The position numbers were made by a program, and so were the translations under genes. This document shows positions 19,766 to 27,411 of a stretch of 64,000 nucleotides of DNA, piece after piece. The notes beneath the pieces are model-generated. The model was not told where the DNA came from. It saw nothing but the letters and a program-made list of their open reading frames with translations, and made no database searches. How positions within the stretch are numbered: the first letter of the stretch is position 1; each line of letters begins with the position of its first letter. This DNA is from Clostridium cadaveris (GTDB lineage: Bacteria > Bacillota > Clostridia > Clostridiales > Clostridiaceae), in the NCBI RefSeq assembly GCF_020911725.1, contig NZ_CP076620.1:1740501-1804500 (forward strand), given 5' to 3'.

Positions 19766-19805
19766 AAAAAAAGATGGATTCGTGAATGAATCCATCTTTT
19801 TTTAT
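19766..19805 (+). terminator. Terminator after purB
   Basis: AAAAAAGATGGATTC pairs with GAATCCATCTTTTTT across GTGAAT; a T-run follows. Confidence 0.88.
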
Positions 19806-20294
19806 TTTAGATTTAATATTTGTGGATATGTTTATATAAATGTTACCAAAGATGAATTTATAAATAAGTCACAAAAAACTCAAAAAAATATTATGTAATG
19901 GAAAAACTCGAAATTCCTTTAGGGATTTTCTAAAAAAATTCAAATTTAAACAAAATAAATTTAGAACGTAGATTTTGACGTAATTTCAGAAAAAAGTATT
20001 TCTTAGATAACATAAATCTACAATAAAAATATAAAACAATCTAGAAATTTACCAAAATGGATATGATGTAAATAAATGTATATAACTATCGAACGACTTT
20101 GTATAGAAAAATACACTCCAATAACGTCGTGAAATATACATTTCACGACGTTATTGGAAAGATTTTTATTGATTAGAAGATAAAACATGTATTTTTATCA
20201 TAAAACTTGTTAAATAACCCTTGGTGGCTTAAAATATATAATGTACATAGAAAAATTGACAGCTTTAATTTTTATTTGGAGGCTTTAAAAAGAT
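19806..20294. other. AT-rich gene-free gap with structured repeats
   Basis: No gene can be supported in these 489 bases. They hold an 8-base inverted repeat GTAGATTT (19969-19976) / AAATCTAC (20014-20021), the long perfect palindrome at 20117-20158, and a TATAAT-like element at 20237-20242 before the recombinase gene with a GGAGGC ribosome site. The upstream half shows no start codon with a ribosome site. It could be a decayed gene or a non-coding RNA region. Confidence 0.5.
20117..20168 (+). repeat. Perfect 19-bp-arm palindrome with 4-base loop
   Basis: TCCAATAACGTCGTGAAAT (20117-20135) is exactly complementary to the sequence at 20140-20158, with loop ATAC. AAGATTTTTA follows, so an intrinsic terminator is one reading. 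However, no gene ends nearby on the + strand (purB has its own terminator 300 bases earlier) and the CG-bearing arms differ from the surrounding AT-rich DNA. A protein-binding or recombination site, or the 3' end of a small RNA, is also possible. Confidence 0.8.
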
Positions 20295-21284
20295 ATGAAA
20301 TATAATATAGATGATTTAAAAGAAATTAACTCGCTGCCTCAAACCTTAATAGAATTTCTAAATTATTTAGATGTAATCAAAGGAAAATCTCCTAACACAA
20401 TAGCTGCATATAAAGCAGATCTTATAATGTTTTTTAGATTTATAAAAATATATAAAGGTTTAAATGAAGAAGATTGTGAGTTTGAAGAAATTCCAATTGA
20501 TGATATAGGAAATAAAGTTATACGTTCCATAAAGCTAAGCGATTTGTATGCTTTTTTATCTTTTACTGAAAAATATAGGAATAATGGTTCTTATGCTCGT
20601 GCTAGAAAAGTTGCCACATTGAAATCATTCTTTAAATATCTTAATGGTAAAAGCAAAATCATAGATGAAAACCCAGCTACAGAGCTAGAATCGCCTAAAA
20701 TAAGCAAAAGGAACCCTATTTATCTTACTTTGAGCGAAAGCCAGACGCTTTTGCGCTCCTTAGATGATACTAGTAAGAATTATGAAAGGGATTATTGTAT
20801 ACTTACGCTGTTTTTAAACTGCGGTCTCCGGGTGTCGGAACTATGCAGTATTGATGTGACAAAAATAAAGGAAGATACTTTGACTATAATCGGAAAAGGT
20901 AATAAGGAACGTACGGTTTACCTAAATAAAGCCTGCTTAAAAGCTATATCTGATTATTTAGCTGTAAGAGATGGTTCGAAGCTCCCTGAAGCTGAAAAGA
21001 ATTCTTTATTTATAAGTAATAAGAATAGACAGATAAGTGTTCGCAGTGTAGAAAGGCTAGTTAAAAAATACACTCAAGAAGCTGGCCTTACAAAAAATAA
21101 ATATACTCCTCACAAATTACGTCATACTGCTGCGACATTAATGTACAAGCATGGCAATGTAGATATTAGAAGTCTGCAGCAAATTTTAGGTCACGAAAAT
21201 ATTTCTACCACTCAGATTTATACTCATGTAGACAACGAAACTCTAAGAGAAGCAGTAAAATCAAATCCGTTAAGTGATGAATAA
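20295..21284 (+). CDS. Tyrosine recombinase, XerC/XerA-like
   Basis: A 329-residue integrase-fold recombinase. The N-terminal SAM-like core-binding domain covers about residues 15-115, and the catalytic domain about 140-320. All six catalytic positions are present: Arg179 in GLRVSEL, Lys201 in GKGNKER, His273 and Arg276 in PHKLRH, His300 in LGHENIS and Tyr309 in TTQIYTHV. The ribosome site is TTGGAGGC. Its place beside lexA, with no phage genes around, fits a chromosomal Xer recombinase rather than a prophage integrase. A second Xer-like gene (49327-50205) has a defective catalytic set, so this may be the working enzyme. Confidence 0.85.
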   Translation: MKYNIDDLKEINSLPQTLIEFLNYLDVIKGKSPNTIAAYKADLIMFFRFIKIYKGLNEEDCEFEEIPIDDIGNKVIRSIKLSDLYAFLSFTEKYRNNGSYARARKVATLKSFFKYLNGKSKIIDENPATELESPKISKRNPIYLTLSESQTLLRSLDDTSKNYERDYCILTLFLNCGLRVSELCSIDVTKIKEDTLTIIGKGNKERTVYLNKACLKAISDYLAVRDGSKLPEAEKNSLFISNKNRQISVRSVERLVKKYTQEAGLTKNKYTPHKLRHTAATLMYKHGNVDIRSLQQILGHENISTTQIYTHVDNETLREAVKSNPLSDE

Positions 21285-21349
21285 GGTGTTACGCTCTACT
21301 CTATTTATAATTATGGTTTAAATAAAAAACTATGTGTATTATGTTTAAT

Positions 21350-21379
21350 CAAAAAGTCCAGCAAATATTGCTGGACTTT
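21350..21379 (-). terminator. Terminator of the 46-codon gene
   Basis: AAAGTCCAGCAA and TTGCTGGACTTT form a 12-base-pair stem with a 3-base loop. The T-run lies on the - strand (complement of AAAAA), just after the stop of the small - strand gene. It also lies 70 bases past the convergent recombinase gene. Confidence 0.75.
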
Positions 21380-21518
21380 AGTTCGTATTAAACCTTTCAT
21401 AATACTTCTTTACATCTGCGGCTTTCTCTTCAAATCTTTCGAGATATGTAACAGCCTCGTGTAACTTTCCTTGAATCAGTAAACCCTTAAATACAGATTT
21501 ATCATAATTATTTTTCAT
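21378..21518 (-). CDS. Small protein of 46 residues, unrecognised
   Basis: A short - strand gene with an ATG at 21518, an AAGGGG ribosome site about six bases upstream, and its own terminator. The product starts MKNNYDKSVFKGLLIQGKL and continues as an amphipathic, mostly helical sequence (HEAVTYLERFEEKAADVKKY) rich in Lys, Glu and Tyr. I do not recognise a domain. A gene rather than chance is suggested by the ribosome site, terminator and protein-like composition. It lies between the XerC-type gene and the Cys-rich gene next to lexA. It could be an adaptor or a regulator; nothing shows which. Confidence 0.65.
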   Translation of the reverse strand: MKNNYDKSVFKGLLIQGKLHEAVTYLERFEEKAADVKKYYERFNTN

Positions 21519-21651
21519 AAAAACCCCTTTTATTCTTCTTAACCAAAATCCTTATTTAATTCATAATAAGTTACAATTAGGAATTAACTTACATGTTTTA
21601 TTATAACATAATTTTCCAAAATATTAACTATATTTAGTAATATACATATAT

Positions 21652-21703
21652 AAAAAAGATATAGGAATTAGTAGTAATTTATACTAAATATCCTATATCT
21701 ATA
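21652..21703 (-). terminator. Terminator of the Cys-rich gene next to lexA
   Basis: AGATATAGGA pairs with TCCTATATCT, with an inner TTAGTA/TACTAA pairing, and a T-run follows on the - strand (complement of AAAAAA at 21653-21658). Confidence 0.7.
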
Positions 21704-21716
21704 ATACTCTCTTTAA

Positions 21717-22097
21717 TTATTTATCCTTGTTTTTTAATCTTATAAGCCCTGGGAACTCTTCTATGAACTCTTCTGACAGATTTTTTGGATTCTCTATAAG
21801 GTCCTTTAAATCCTTTATGTCATCTATGAAATCCCAAGTATCTTCCCCTTCTTTGTAATCGTCATATATAGGTTCATGAGATATGTAAGTATCCTCTATT
21901 ATATCATTTGTATACTCTTTGCTTTCATCTTCGTTTTCTGCAATTTCTTCTACTTTTATACCTCTTATATCTACTCCGTCTATTCCTAAGCATTTTCCAC
22001 AGTTATCGCATGTCTTGTTAGGATCATATTCGCATTTAAAGCATTCATCACAATCTTCGGTACATATTTTAGATTCATCAAATAAACATTTTTTCAT
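21717..22097 (-). CDS. Cys-rich acidic protein divergent from lexA, unrecognised
   Basis: A 126-residue protein. Its first 36 residues hold eight cysteines (4, 12, 16, 19, 22, 30, 33, 36) spaced like C-x3-C-x2-C-x2-C and C-x2-C-x2-C, suggesting a metal site. The rest is strongly acidic (Glu/Asp-rich) and probably helical or disordered, ending in a short basic tail. An ATG nine bases earlier touches AGGAGGG, so the second ATG is preferred. The promoter (22127-22155) faces away from lexA, and a LexA box lies between the two. In Bacillus this position is held by the SOS division inhibitor YneA, but no LysM or membrane segment is present here. Function unknown. Confidence 0.8.
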   Translation of the reverse strand: MKKCLFDESKICTEDCDECFKCEYDPNKTCDNCGKCLGIDGVDIRGIKVEEIAENEDESKEYTNDIIEDTYISHEPIYDDYKEGEDTWDFIDDIKDLKDLIENPKNLSEEFIEEFPGLIRLKNKDK

Positions 22098-22126
22098 AAA
22101 TGACATCCCTCCTACTTAACTTATTC

Positions 22127-22155
22127 ATTATATCAAAACTGTTTATTTAAATCAA
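22127..22155 (-). promoter_or_regulatory. Promoter of the Cys-rich gene
   Basis: On the - strand TTGATT (22150-22155) and TATAAT (22127-22132) are separated by exactly 17 bases. The -35 overlaps the left arm TCAAACTT of a palindrome that spans the LexA box. Confidence 0.75.
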
Positions 22156-22162
22156 ACTTTAA

Positions 22163-22174
22163 GAACATAAGTTT
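22163..22174. promoter_or_regulatory. LexA (SOS) box between lexA and the Cys-rich gene
   Basis: GAACATAAGTTT matches the SOS core GAAC-N4-GTTC except for the last base. It is nested in a wider inverted repeat TCAAACTT (22152-22159) / AAGTTTGA (22169-22176). The box touches the lexA -35 element and ends eight bases from the -35 of the divergent gene, so LexA bound here could repress both. Confidence 0.7.
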
Positions 22175-22201
22175 GATATGGTATTATAAATATGTTATAA
22201 T
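22173..22201 (+). promoter_or_regulatory. Sigma-A promoter of lexA
   Basis: TTGATA at 22173-22178 and TATAAT at 22196-22201 with a 17-base spacer. The -35 overlaps the LexA box by two bases, consistent with autorepression. Confidence 0.85.
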
Positions 22202-22227
22202 GTGAGTAGAATTGAGAGGTGGAAAAT

Positions 22228-22836
22228 ATGGCTGAATGCAAAAATCAAAAACAATCCGAAATATATGAATTTCTAAAAAAGTACACAGAGGAAAAGGGAT
22301 ATCCCCCATCAGTAAGAGAAATATGCGAAGCTGTTTCTTTAAGATCTACATCTACAGTACATGGACATCTTAAGAGACTAGAAAAGAAAGGTCTTATAAA
22401 AAGGGATCCTACAAAACCTAGAGCTTTAGAAATATTAGAACTCAACCATGGTAATAAAGAATTTATTCATATACCTGTAATAGGTAGAGTCACTGCAGGA
22501 ATGCCTGTATTAGCCTTTGAAAACATAGAAGATACTTTTGCACTTCCAGCTAACTTTGTAAAGCATGATAGAGAATTGTTTATGTTAAAAGTAATGGGAG
22601 AAAGTATGATTGAAGCTGGTATTCAAGATGGGGATTTTGCCATTATTGAAAAAGCTTCAAGTGCAAATAACGGAGAAATCGTAGTTGCTTTAATTGATAA
22701 TGAGGCTACTATAAAAAGATTTTTCAAAGAATCAGACCATATAAGGTTACAGCCTGAAAATTCAACTATGTCACCTATAATAGTTGATACGTGCTCCATC
22801 TTAGGAAAGCTAGTTGCTATCTATAGAAAATACTAA
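22228..22836 (+). CDS. lexA: SOS repressor LexA
   Basis: A 202-residue LexA. The N-terminal winged helix (about residues 1-65) includes [20 protein letters not shown]. The self-cleavage site is Ala90-Gly91 (VTAGMP), and the Ser/Lys dyad is Ser126 (MGESM) and Lys163 (ATIKRF), all intact. The start at 22228 follows GAGGTGG; an upstream GTG lies within that site. It is preceded by its own SOS box and followed by a terminator shared with the convergent ynbB gene. Confidence 0.97.
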   Translation: MAECKNQKQSEIYEFLKKYTEEKGYPPSVREICEAVSLRSTSTVHGHLKRLEKKGLIKRDPTKPRALEILELNHGNKEFIHIPVIGRVTAGMPVLAFENIEDTFALPANFVKHDRELFMLKVMGESMIEAGIQDGDFAIIEKASSANNGEIVVALIDNEATIKRFFKESDHIRLQPENSTMSPIIVDTCSILGKLVAIYRKY

Positions 22837-22844
22837 TTTTTAAT

Positions 22845-22887
22845 AAATCCCCATGACTAAAACATAGTCATGGGGATTTGTGTTTTT
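22845..22887. terminator. Bidirectional terminator between lexA and ynbB
   Basis: AAATCCCCATGACTA pairs perfectly with TAGTCATGGGGATTT across AAACA. A GTGTTTTTAT run follows on the + side. This is where the + and - strand gene blocks converge. Confidence 0.88.
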
Positions 22888-22890
22888 ATG

Positions 22891-24171
22891 TTATTTAAGA
22901 ATTTTAGATAAAGCTATAAGTATTCCTATCTTAGCATGATCAAATGTAAGTCCGCCCTGAAGGTAAGCTATAAATGGTTCTCTTATAGGAGCATCAGCAG
23001 ATAACTCTATGGATGAACCTTGAATAAATGCTCCTGCAGCCATTATTACCTCGTCAGCATATCCTGGCATAGCCCATGGCTCACACTCAACAAATGAATC
23101 TACAGGAGAACCTTTTTGTATACCCTTACAGAAATTAATTAAATTTTCTTTGTTTCCGAACTTTATAGCTTGAATTATATCGCTTCTCTTATCTGTATAT
23201 TTTGGAAGAACTTCAAATCCTGCAAGTTCCATTATTCTAGAACATAGTATTGCACCTTTTACAGCCTCCATAGCTACATGAGGAGCTAAGAATAGACCTT
23301 GGAAAAGAGTTCTCATAACTCCAAAAGTAGAACCGCACTCCCCTCCTATGCCAGGTATAGTTAATCTATAAGCAGCTTGATCTACATATTCTTTCTTTCC
23401 AGCTATATATCCGCCTGTTGGAGCTATACCGCCTCCGATATTCTTTATAAGCGATCCTGCAACTAAATCTGCTCCAACATCTGTAGGTTCTTTTGTATCT
23501 ATAAATTCACCATAGCAATTGTCTACAAACACTATTACATCGCTTCTCAAGTTCTTTACAAAAGATATGACTTCACAAAGATTTTCTATTGTAAAAGATT
23601 TTCTCCATCCGTATCCTGTGGAACGCTGTATATGAACTAACTTTATAGTTTCATCAGAAGAAAGAGTCTCTTTTATTGCATCAAAATCAAATCCATCATT
23701 TATAAGATCTACTTTTTTGTATTTCACTCCATATTCCATAAGCGAACCTATGTTCTTTTCTCCGCTGATGCCTATAATACTATGTAATGTATCATAAGGA
23801 AGCCCTCCTATAGAAAGCATAGTATCATCAGGTCTTAAATTGCCAAATAAAGCTGCTCCTATAGCGTGAGTACCATTTACGAAGTGGGGTCTAACAAGGG
23901 CGCTTTCACAGTTAAATATTCTAGCATATACCTTATCTAATGATTCACGACCTATATCATCATATCCGTATCCGGATGAATTAGTGAAATGCATATCGCT
24001 TATACGTTCTTCTTGAAATGCAGTAAGAACCTTAGCTTGGTTATATTCTCTTATTTCATCATAAATTGCAAATTGAGTCTCTACATCTTTTATAGCCTCT
24101 TTATATAAATCAAAAACTTTTTGATTTATATTGTACTTTTTTAAAAATAACTCTTTAGTAACATCTAACAT
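22891..24171 (-). CDS. ynbB: YnbB-family PLP-dependent lyase-like protein (methionine gamma-lyase / aluminium resistance family)
   Basis: A 426-residue fold-type I PLP protein of the family named for methionine gamma-lyase or aluminium resistance. Recognisable are SGYGYDDIGRESLDKVYA near residue 67, RSTGYGWRKSFTIENL near residue 183, and the likely PLP lysine in AGSLIKNIGGG near residue 239. Substrate is not established for this family, so the label is conservative. It is next to hfq; in Bacillus ynbB lies close to hfq and miaA. A terminator at 24207-24235 separates it from hfq. The ribosome site is TGGAGG. Confidence 0.85.
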   Translation of the reverse strand: MLDVTKELFLKKYNINQKVFDLYKEAIKDVETQFAIYDEIREYNQAKVLTAFQEERISDMHFTNSSGYGYDDIGRESLDKVYARIFNCESALVRPHFVNGTHAIGAALFGNLRPDDTMLSIGGLPYDTLHSIIGISGEKNIGSLMEYGVKYKKVDLINDGFDFDAIKETLSSDETIKLVHIQRSTGYGWRKSFTIENLCEVISFVKNLRSDVIVFVDNCYGEFIDTKEPTDVGADLVAGSLIKNIGGGIAPTGGYIAGKKEYVDQAAYRLTIPGIGGECGSTFGVMRTLFQGLFLAPHVAMEAVKGAILCSRIMELAGFEVLPKYTDKRSDIIQAIKFGNKENLINFCKGIQKGSPVDSFVECEPWAMPGYADEVIMAAGAFIQGSSIELSADAPIREPFIAYLQGGLTFDHAKIGILIALSKILK

Positions 24172-24206
24172 ATTGTCTTAAAACCTCCATTTAAAAGATA
24201 TTGCAT

Positions 24207-24235
24207 AAAAAAGAATAGGTATATTGCACCTATTC
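24207..24235 (-). terminator. Terminator between hfq and ynbB
   Basis: On the - strand GAATAGGT pairs with ACCTATTC around GCAATAT and is followed by TTTTTT. It marks the end of the miaB-mutS-mutL-miaA-hfq unit. Confidence 0.75.
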
Positions 24236-24244
24236 TATTAAATA

Positions 24245-24490
24245 TTATTTTTCATTTTCATGATTGTTATTATTGAATAGTATCGGCTTTCCAGGGGTTA
24301 TTGTACTTATAGCGTGCTTATATACTAACATTTGTTTTCCATCTGTTTCTAATACAACTATGTAACTATCAAATCCTTTTACAAAACCCTTTAATTGAAA
24401 ACCGTTAGTTAAATATATAATAACAGGTATTCTGTTTTTTCTAGCACCATTTAAAAATATATCTTGTAAATTATTGGCTGACTTATTCAT
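24245..24490 (-). CDS. hfq: RNA chaperone Hfq
   Basis: An 81-residue Sm-like hexamer protein that binds small RNAs and AU-rich RNA. Sm1 contains [20 protein letters not shown] (residues about 22-41) and Sm2 contains [10 protein letters not shown] (about 58-67). The C-terminus is short and Asn-rich ([10 protein letters not shown]). The start at 24490 follows TGGAGGGA; an ATG 18 bases earlier is in the ribosome site region. miaA lies 41 bases upstream in the transcript; miaA-hfq is a very widespread pair. Confidence 0.96.
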   Translation of the reverse strand: MNKSANNLQDIFLNGARKNRIPVIIYLTNGFQLKGFVKGFDSYIVVLETDGKQMLVYKHAISTITPGKPILFNNNNHENEK

Positions 24491-24531
24491 AAATATCCCT
24501 CCACACACAACTACTTTATTATATTATAACG

Positions 24532-25464
24532 CTATATACTACTTATGTCACTTAATATTTTATTTACTATATCATTCTGAGATATTATGTCTTTATCTAA
24601 ATATTTAACCCGGTTGTCTTTTCTAAACCATGTTAGCTGCCTTTTAGCATAATTTCTACTTCCCTGCTTTATCATATCTTTAGCCTCTTCTAAAGATATA
24701 TTTCCATCTAAGTAATGTAAAAGTTCTTTATAACCTATTCCATTCATAGATTGCATCTCAGAATTGTAACCTAAATCTTTTAATTTTTGAACTTCTTCTA
24801 AAAGTCCATCATCAAACATTATGTCTACTCTTTTATTTATTCTTTCGTAAAGCTCGCCTCTATTCATGGTAAGCACATAATAATATACATCATAAGGAAC
24901 GTCATACTTTTTTTCGCCTATATTATATTCGCTAAATGGTTTACCTGTGATTTTAAACACCTCTAGAGCTCGTATAACACGCTTTAAGTTGTTATAATGA
25001 ATATTCTTAGCACTTATGCTATCAACTTCTTCTAAAAGTTTATGAACGTATTCTTTTCCCTTTTCTTTAGCAAGAGATTCTAAATATATTCTGTATTCAT
25101 CATCTTTATTTCCATCAGTAAAGGAAAGATTGCATATTATAGAATCTATATATAATCCAGTGCCTCCTACTAGCATTGGAAGCTTTCCTCTTGACTTAAT
25201 ATCATTTATTAATTTTGAAGCTCGTTCTTTAAAATCCGCTACAGTGAAACTTCCATTAGGCTCTATTATGTCTATCATGTGATGAGGAATTCCGTCCATT
25301 TCCTCACTTGTAATCTTAGCAGAACCTATATCCATATATTTGTATATCTGCATAGAGTCACAAGAGATTATTTCCCCATTGAGTTTATGAGCGAGTTCTA
25401 TAGATAAACTTGTTTTCCCCACTGCAGTAGGACCGCTCAAAACCAAAATTTTATTATCTGTCAT
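24532..25464 (-). CDS. miaA: tRNA dimethylallyltransferase
   Basis: A 310-residue MiaA that adds an isopentenyl group to A37 of tRNAs reading UNN codons. The P-loop [11 protein letters not shown] is near residue 10, the base-flipping region [17 protein letters not shown] near residue 34, and [10 protein letters not shown] near residue 99. MiaB, encoded four genes upstream in the same unit, adds the methylthio group to the same base. The start lies eight bases after the mutL stop, so the operon is tightly packed. Confidence 0.96.
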   Translation of the reverse strand: MTDNKILVLSGPTAVGKTSLSIELAHKLNGEIISCDSMQIYKYMDIGSAKITSEEMDGIPHHMIDIIEPNGSFTVADFKERASKLINDIKSRGKLPMLVGGTGLYIDSIICNLSFTDGNKDDEYRIYLESLAKEKGKEYVHKLLEEVDSISAKNIHYNNLKRVIRALEVFKITGKPFSEYNIGEKKYDVPYDVYYYVLTMNRGELYERINKRVDIMFDDGLLEEVQKLKDLGYNSEMQSMNGIGYKELLHYLDGNISLEEAKDMIKQGSRNYAKRQLTWFRKDNRVKYLDKDIISQNDIVNKILSDISSI

Positions 25465-25472
25465 ATATCCTC

Positions 25473-27398
25473 CTATTGAATCCTTTTAAATCTTTTTTCC
25501 AGTTCATATAAAGTGAATTTTATAATGGTAGGTCTTCCATGGGGGCAAGTGTATGGATCTTCCATATATTTCACCTCATCTATAAGATGTTTCATTTCAT
25601 CTAATGTAAGCTCTTCATTAGCTTTCACCGCTTTTTTGCATGCCATCTGTGCTATTTTATTGTACTTAACATCCTCTACGCTGCCGCTTCCTAAATTCTT
25701 TATATCATTAAGCGTAGCTATAAAGAATTCCTTTAAATCTGCTTTACCTAAGATATAAGGACATTCTTTTATATTTAATGTATTATCTCCAAATATTTCA
25801 ATATTAAAACCTGAGTTTTTGAAAACATCCTGATTTTCTAAATAAAAAGCGAAATCTTCATCACTTAATTCAAATACAAGAGGCATTAAAAGAGGCTGGC
25901 TTATTATATTTCTAGTTTTAATCTCTCTTTTATATCTTTCAAACAGCATTTTTTCGTGAGCTGCATGCTGATCTATTAGATACAAATCACTATTATATTC
26001 TCCTATTATATAAGTCTTATTAAACTGGCCTATTATCCTTATAGGAGGAAGTTTTGGAGTTATTTTAGTATCAGCAATGCAAGTGCTATTAGATTTAAGG
26101 TCCACCGGTATTTCTACTTTTAAAGGCTCATTTTGAATCTCATCAGTATAAGGTTTAAAGTTTTCAGAACTTACGTTCTTTTCTTTGAAAGAACCATGAT
26201 TTATGATATTATTTTCTTTCAAAAGTTCTGTATCCTTATTATCTGTGATTAGTGCATTTTCATCTTTTGAAGTATTCTCATAAAGCTTTCTTTCATTAGA
26301 TATTACAGGCTCATTTATTAAAATATCTTTTGATAAATAGGATAAATTCTCATAGCTTTGGTCTTTGTTTGAAGCTTCTTTTTCCTCTGGAAGCATGAAA
26401 GAGTCTTCTAAAGATCTGCGAAGAGCACTGTGAACAGCATCAAATATGAGCTTGAAGATTTTTCTTTCATCTGAAAATTTAATTTCTGATTTTGTAGGAT
26501 GTATATTTACATCTATAAGTTCAGGATATATATCTAAAAACAATAGGAAGAATGGAAATTTGTTTATTGGTAAAAATGATTTAAAAGCATTTTCTACAGC
26601 TGTTATAATAAATCTATTTTTGATAAATCTTTTATTTACAAATATACTTTGATGGCTTCGACTTCCTCTGCTTATAGATTCATTACCTATATATCCGTAT
26701 ACTGACGCTTCATCTATATGTCCTTCAAAATAATTGAGGTTATCCATTATATTTTTATCATAAACCGCTCTAATGCAGTCAGCTAAATTCCCTGTTCCGT
26801 ATGTCCTTAGAGATTTTTTGCCGTTATTATAAAATGTTATTGCTATATCTTTGTTTGCAAGAGCAATTTTGTTTACAATATCGCTTATTATAGCACTCTC
26901 TCTTGAAGTACTTTTTAAAAATTTCTTACGTGCAGGTACATTAAAGAATAAGTCTTTTACCTCTATAATAGTTCCTTTGTTAGAGCCAGTATCATTGATT
27001 TCTGATATAGTCCCTCCATCTACTATGATTTCTCTTCCATATTCGAATTCTTCTGTTCTGCTTGTAAGCTTAGTGTGAGAAACTGCTGCAATACTAGCTA
27101 AGGCTTCTCCTCTAAAACCCATAGTTGTTATATTAAATAAATCATCTGCTCCTTTTATTTTGCTTGTAGCATGGGGCAAAAACGCCTTATCTATATCTTG
27201 AGGATGTATACCTATACCATCATCGATAATACGTATAAGAGACTCTCCTCCATCTTTGATTTCTATAGTTATATTTTTAGCATCAGCATCTATGCTGTTT
27301 TCTAGAAGTTCTTTTACAACAGAAGAAGGTCTTTCAACCACTTCTCCTGCTGCTATTTTATTTGATGTGTCAATATCAAGAAGATTTATTCGTTTCAA
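25473..27398 (-). CDS. mutL: DNA mismatch repair protein MutL
   Basis: A 641-residue MutL. The N-terminal GHKL ATPase shows [11 protein letters not shown] near residue 31, DDGIGI near residue 59 and [10 protein letters not shown] near residue 93. A long variable linker (about residues 335-450) follows. The C-terminal dimerisation domain carries the endonuclease metal motif [12 protein letters not shown] near residue 475 and CPHGRPT near residue 620, so this is the latent-nickase type found in bacteria without MutH. It sits 13 bases after mutS. Confidence 0.96.
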   Translation of the reverse strand: MKRINLLDIDTSNKIAAGEVVERPSSVVKELLENSIDADAKNITIEIKDGGESLIRIIDDGIGIHPQDIDKAFLPHATSKIKGADDLFNITTMGFRGEALASIAAVSHTKLTSRTEEFEYGREIIVDGGTISEINDTGSNKGTIIEVKDLFFNVPARKKFLKSTSRESAIISDIVNKIALANKDIAITFYNNGKKSLRTYGTGNLADCIRAVYDKNIMDNLNYFEGHIDEASVYGYIGNESISRGSRSHQSIFVNKRFIKNRFIITAVENAFKSFLPINKFPFFLLFLDIYPELIDVNIHPTKSEIKFSDERKIFKLIFDAVHSALRRSLEDSFMLPEEKEASNKDQSYENLSYLSKDILINEPVISNERKLYENTSKDENALITDNKDTELLKENNIINHGSFKEKNVSSENFKPYTDEIQNEPLKVEIPVDLKSNSTCIADTKITPKLPPIRIIGQFNKTYIIGEYNSDLYLIDQHAAHEKMLFERYKREIKTRNIISQPLLMPLVFELSDEDFAFYLENQDVFKNSGFNIEIFGDNTLNIKECPYILGKADLKEFFIATLNDIKNLGSGSVEDVKYNKIAQMACKKAVKANEELTLDEMKHLIDEVKYMEDPYTCPHGRPTIIKFTLYELEKRFKRIQ

Positions 27399-27411
27399 AA
27401 TACATCACACC

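Noticed and set aside
19804-19899. A short frame reading ICGYVYINVTKDEF, which recalls rubredoxin CGYVY motifs
   Set aside because: There is no start codon or ribosome site, the frame begins in the T-run of the purB terminator, and the second rubredoxin Cys pair is absent, so a gene or clear remnant cannot be supported.
19880-19903. ATATTATGTAATGG, resembling the XerD arm of dif
   Set aside because: The left arm bears no likeness to the XerC arm; short AT-rich matches like this are expected by chance.
21580-21625. AACTTACAT...ATAACATAA, loosely like a dif recombination site
   Set aside because: Only about seven of eleven bases match one arm of the Firmicute dif consensus and the other arm does not match, so it was not called.
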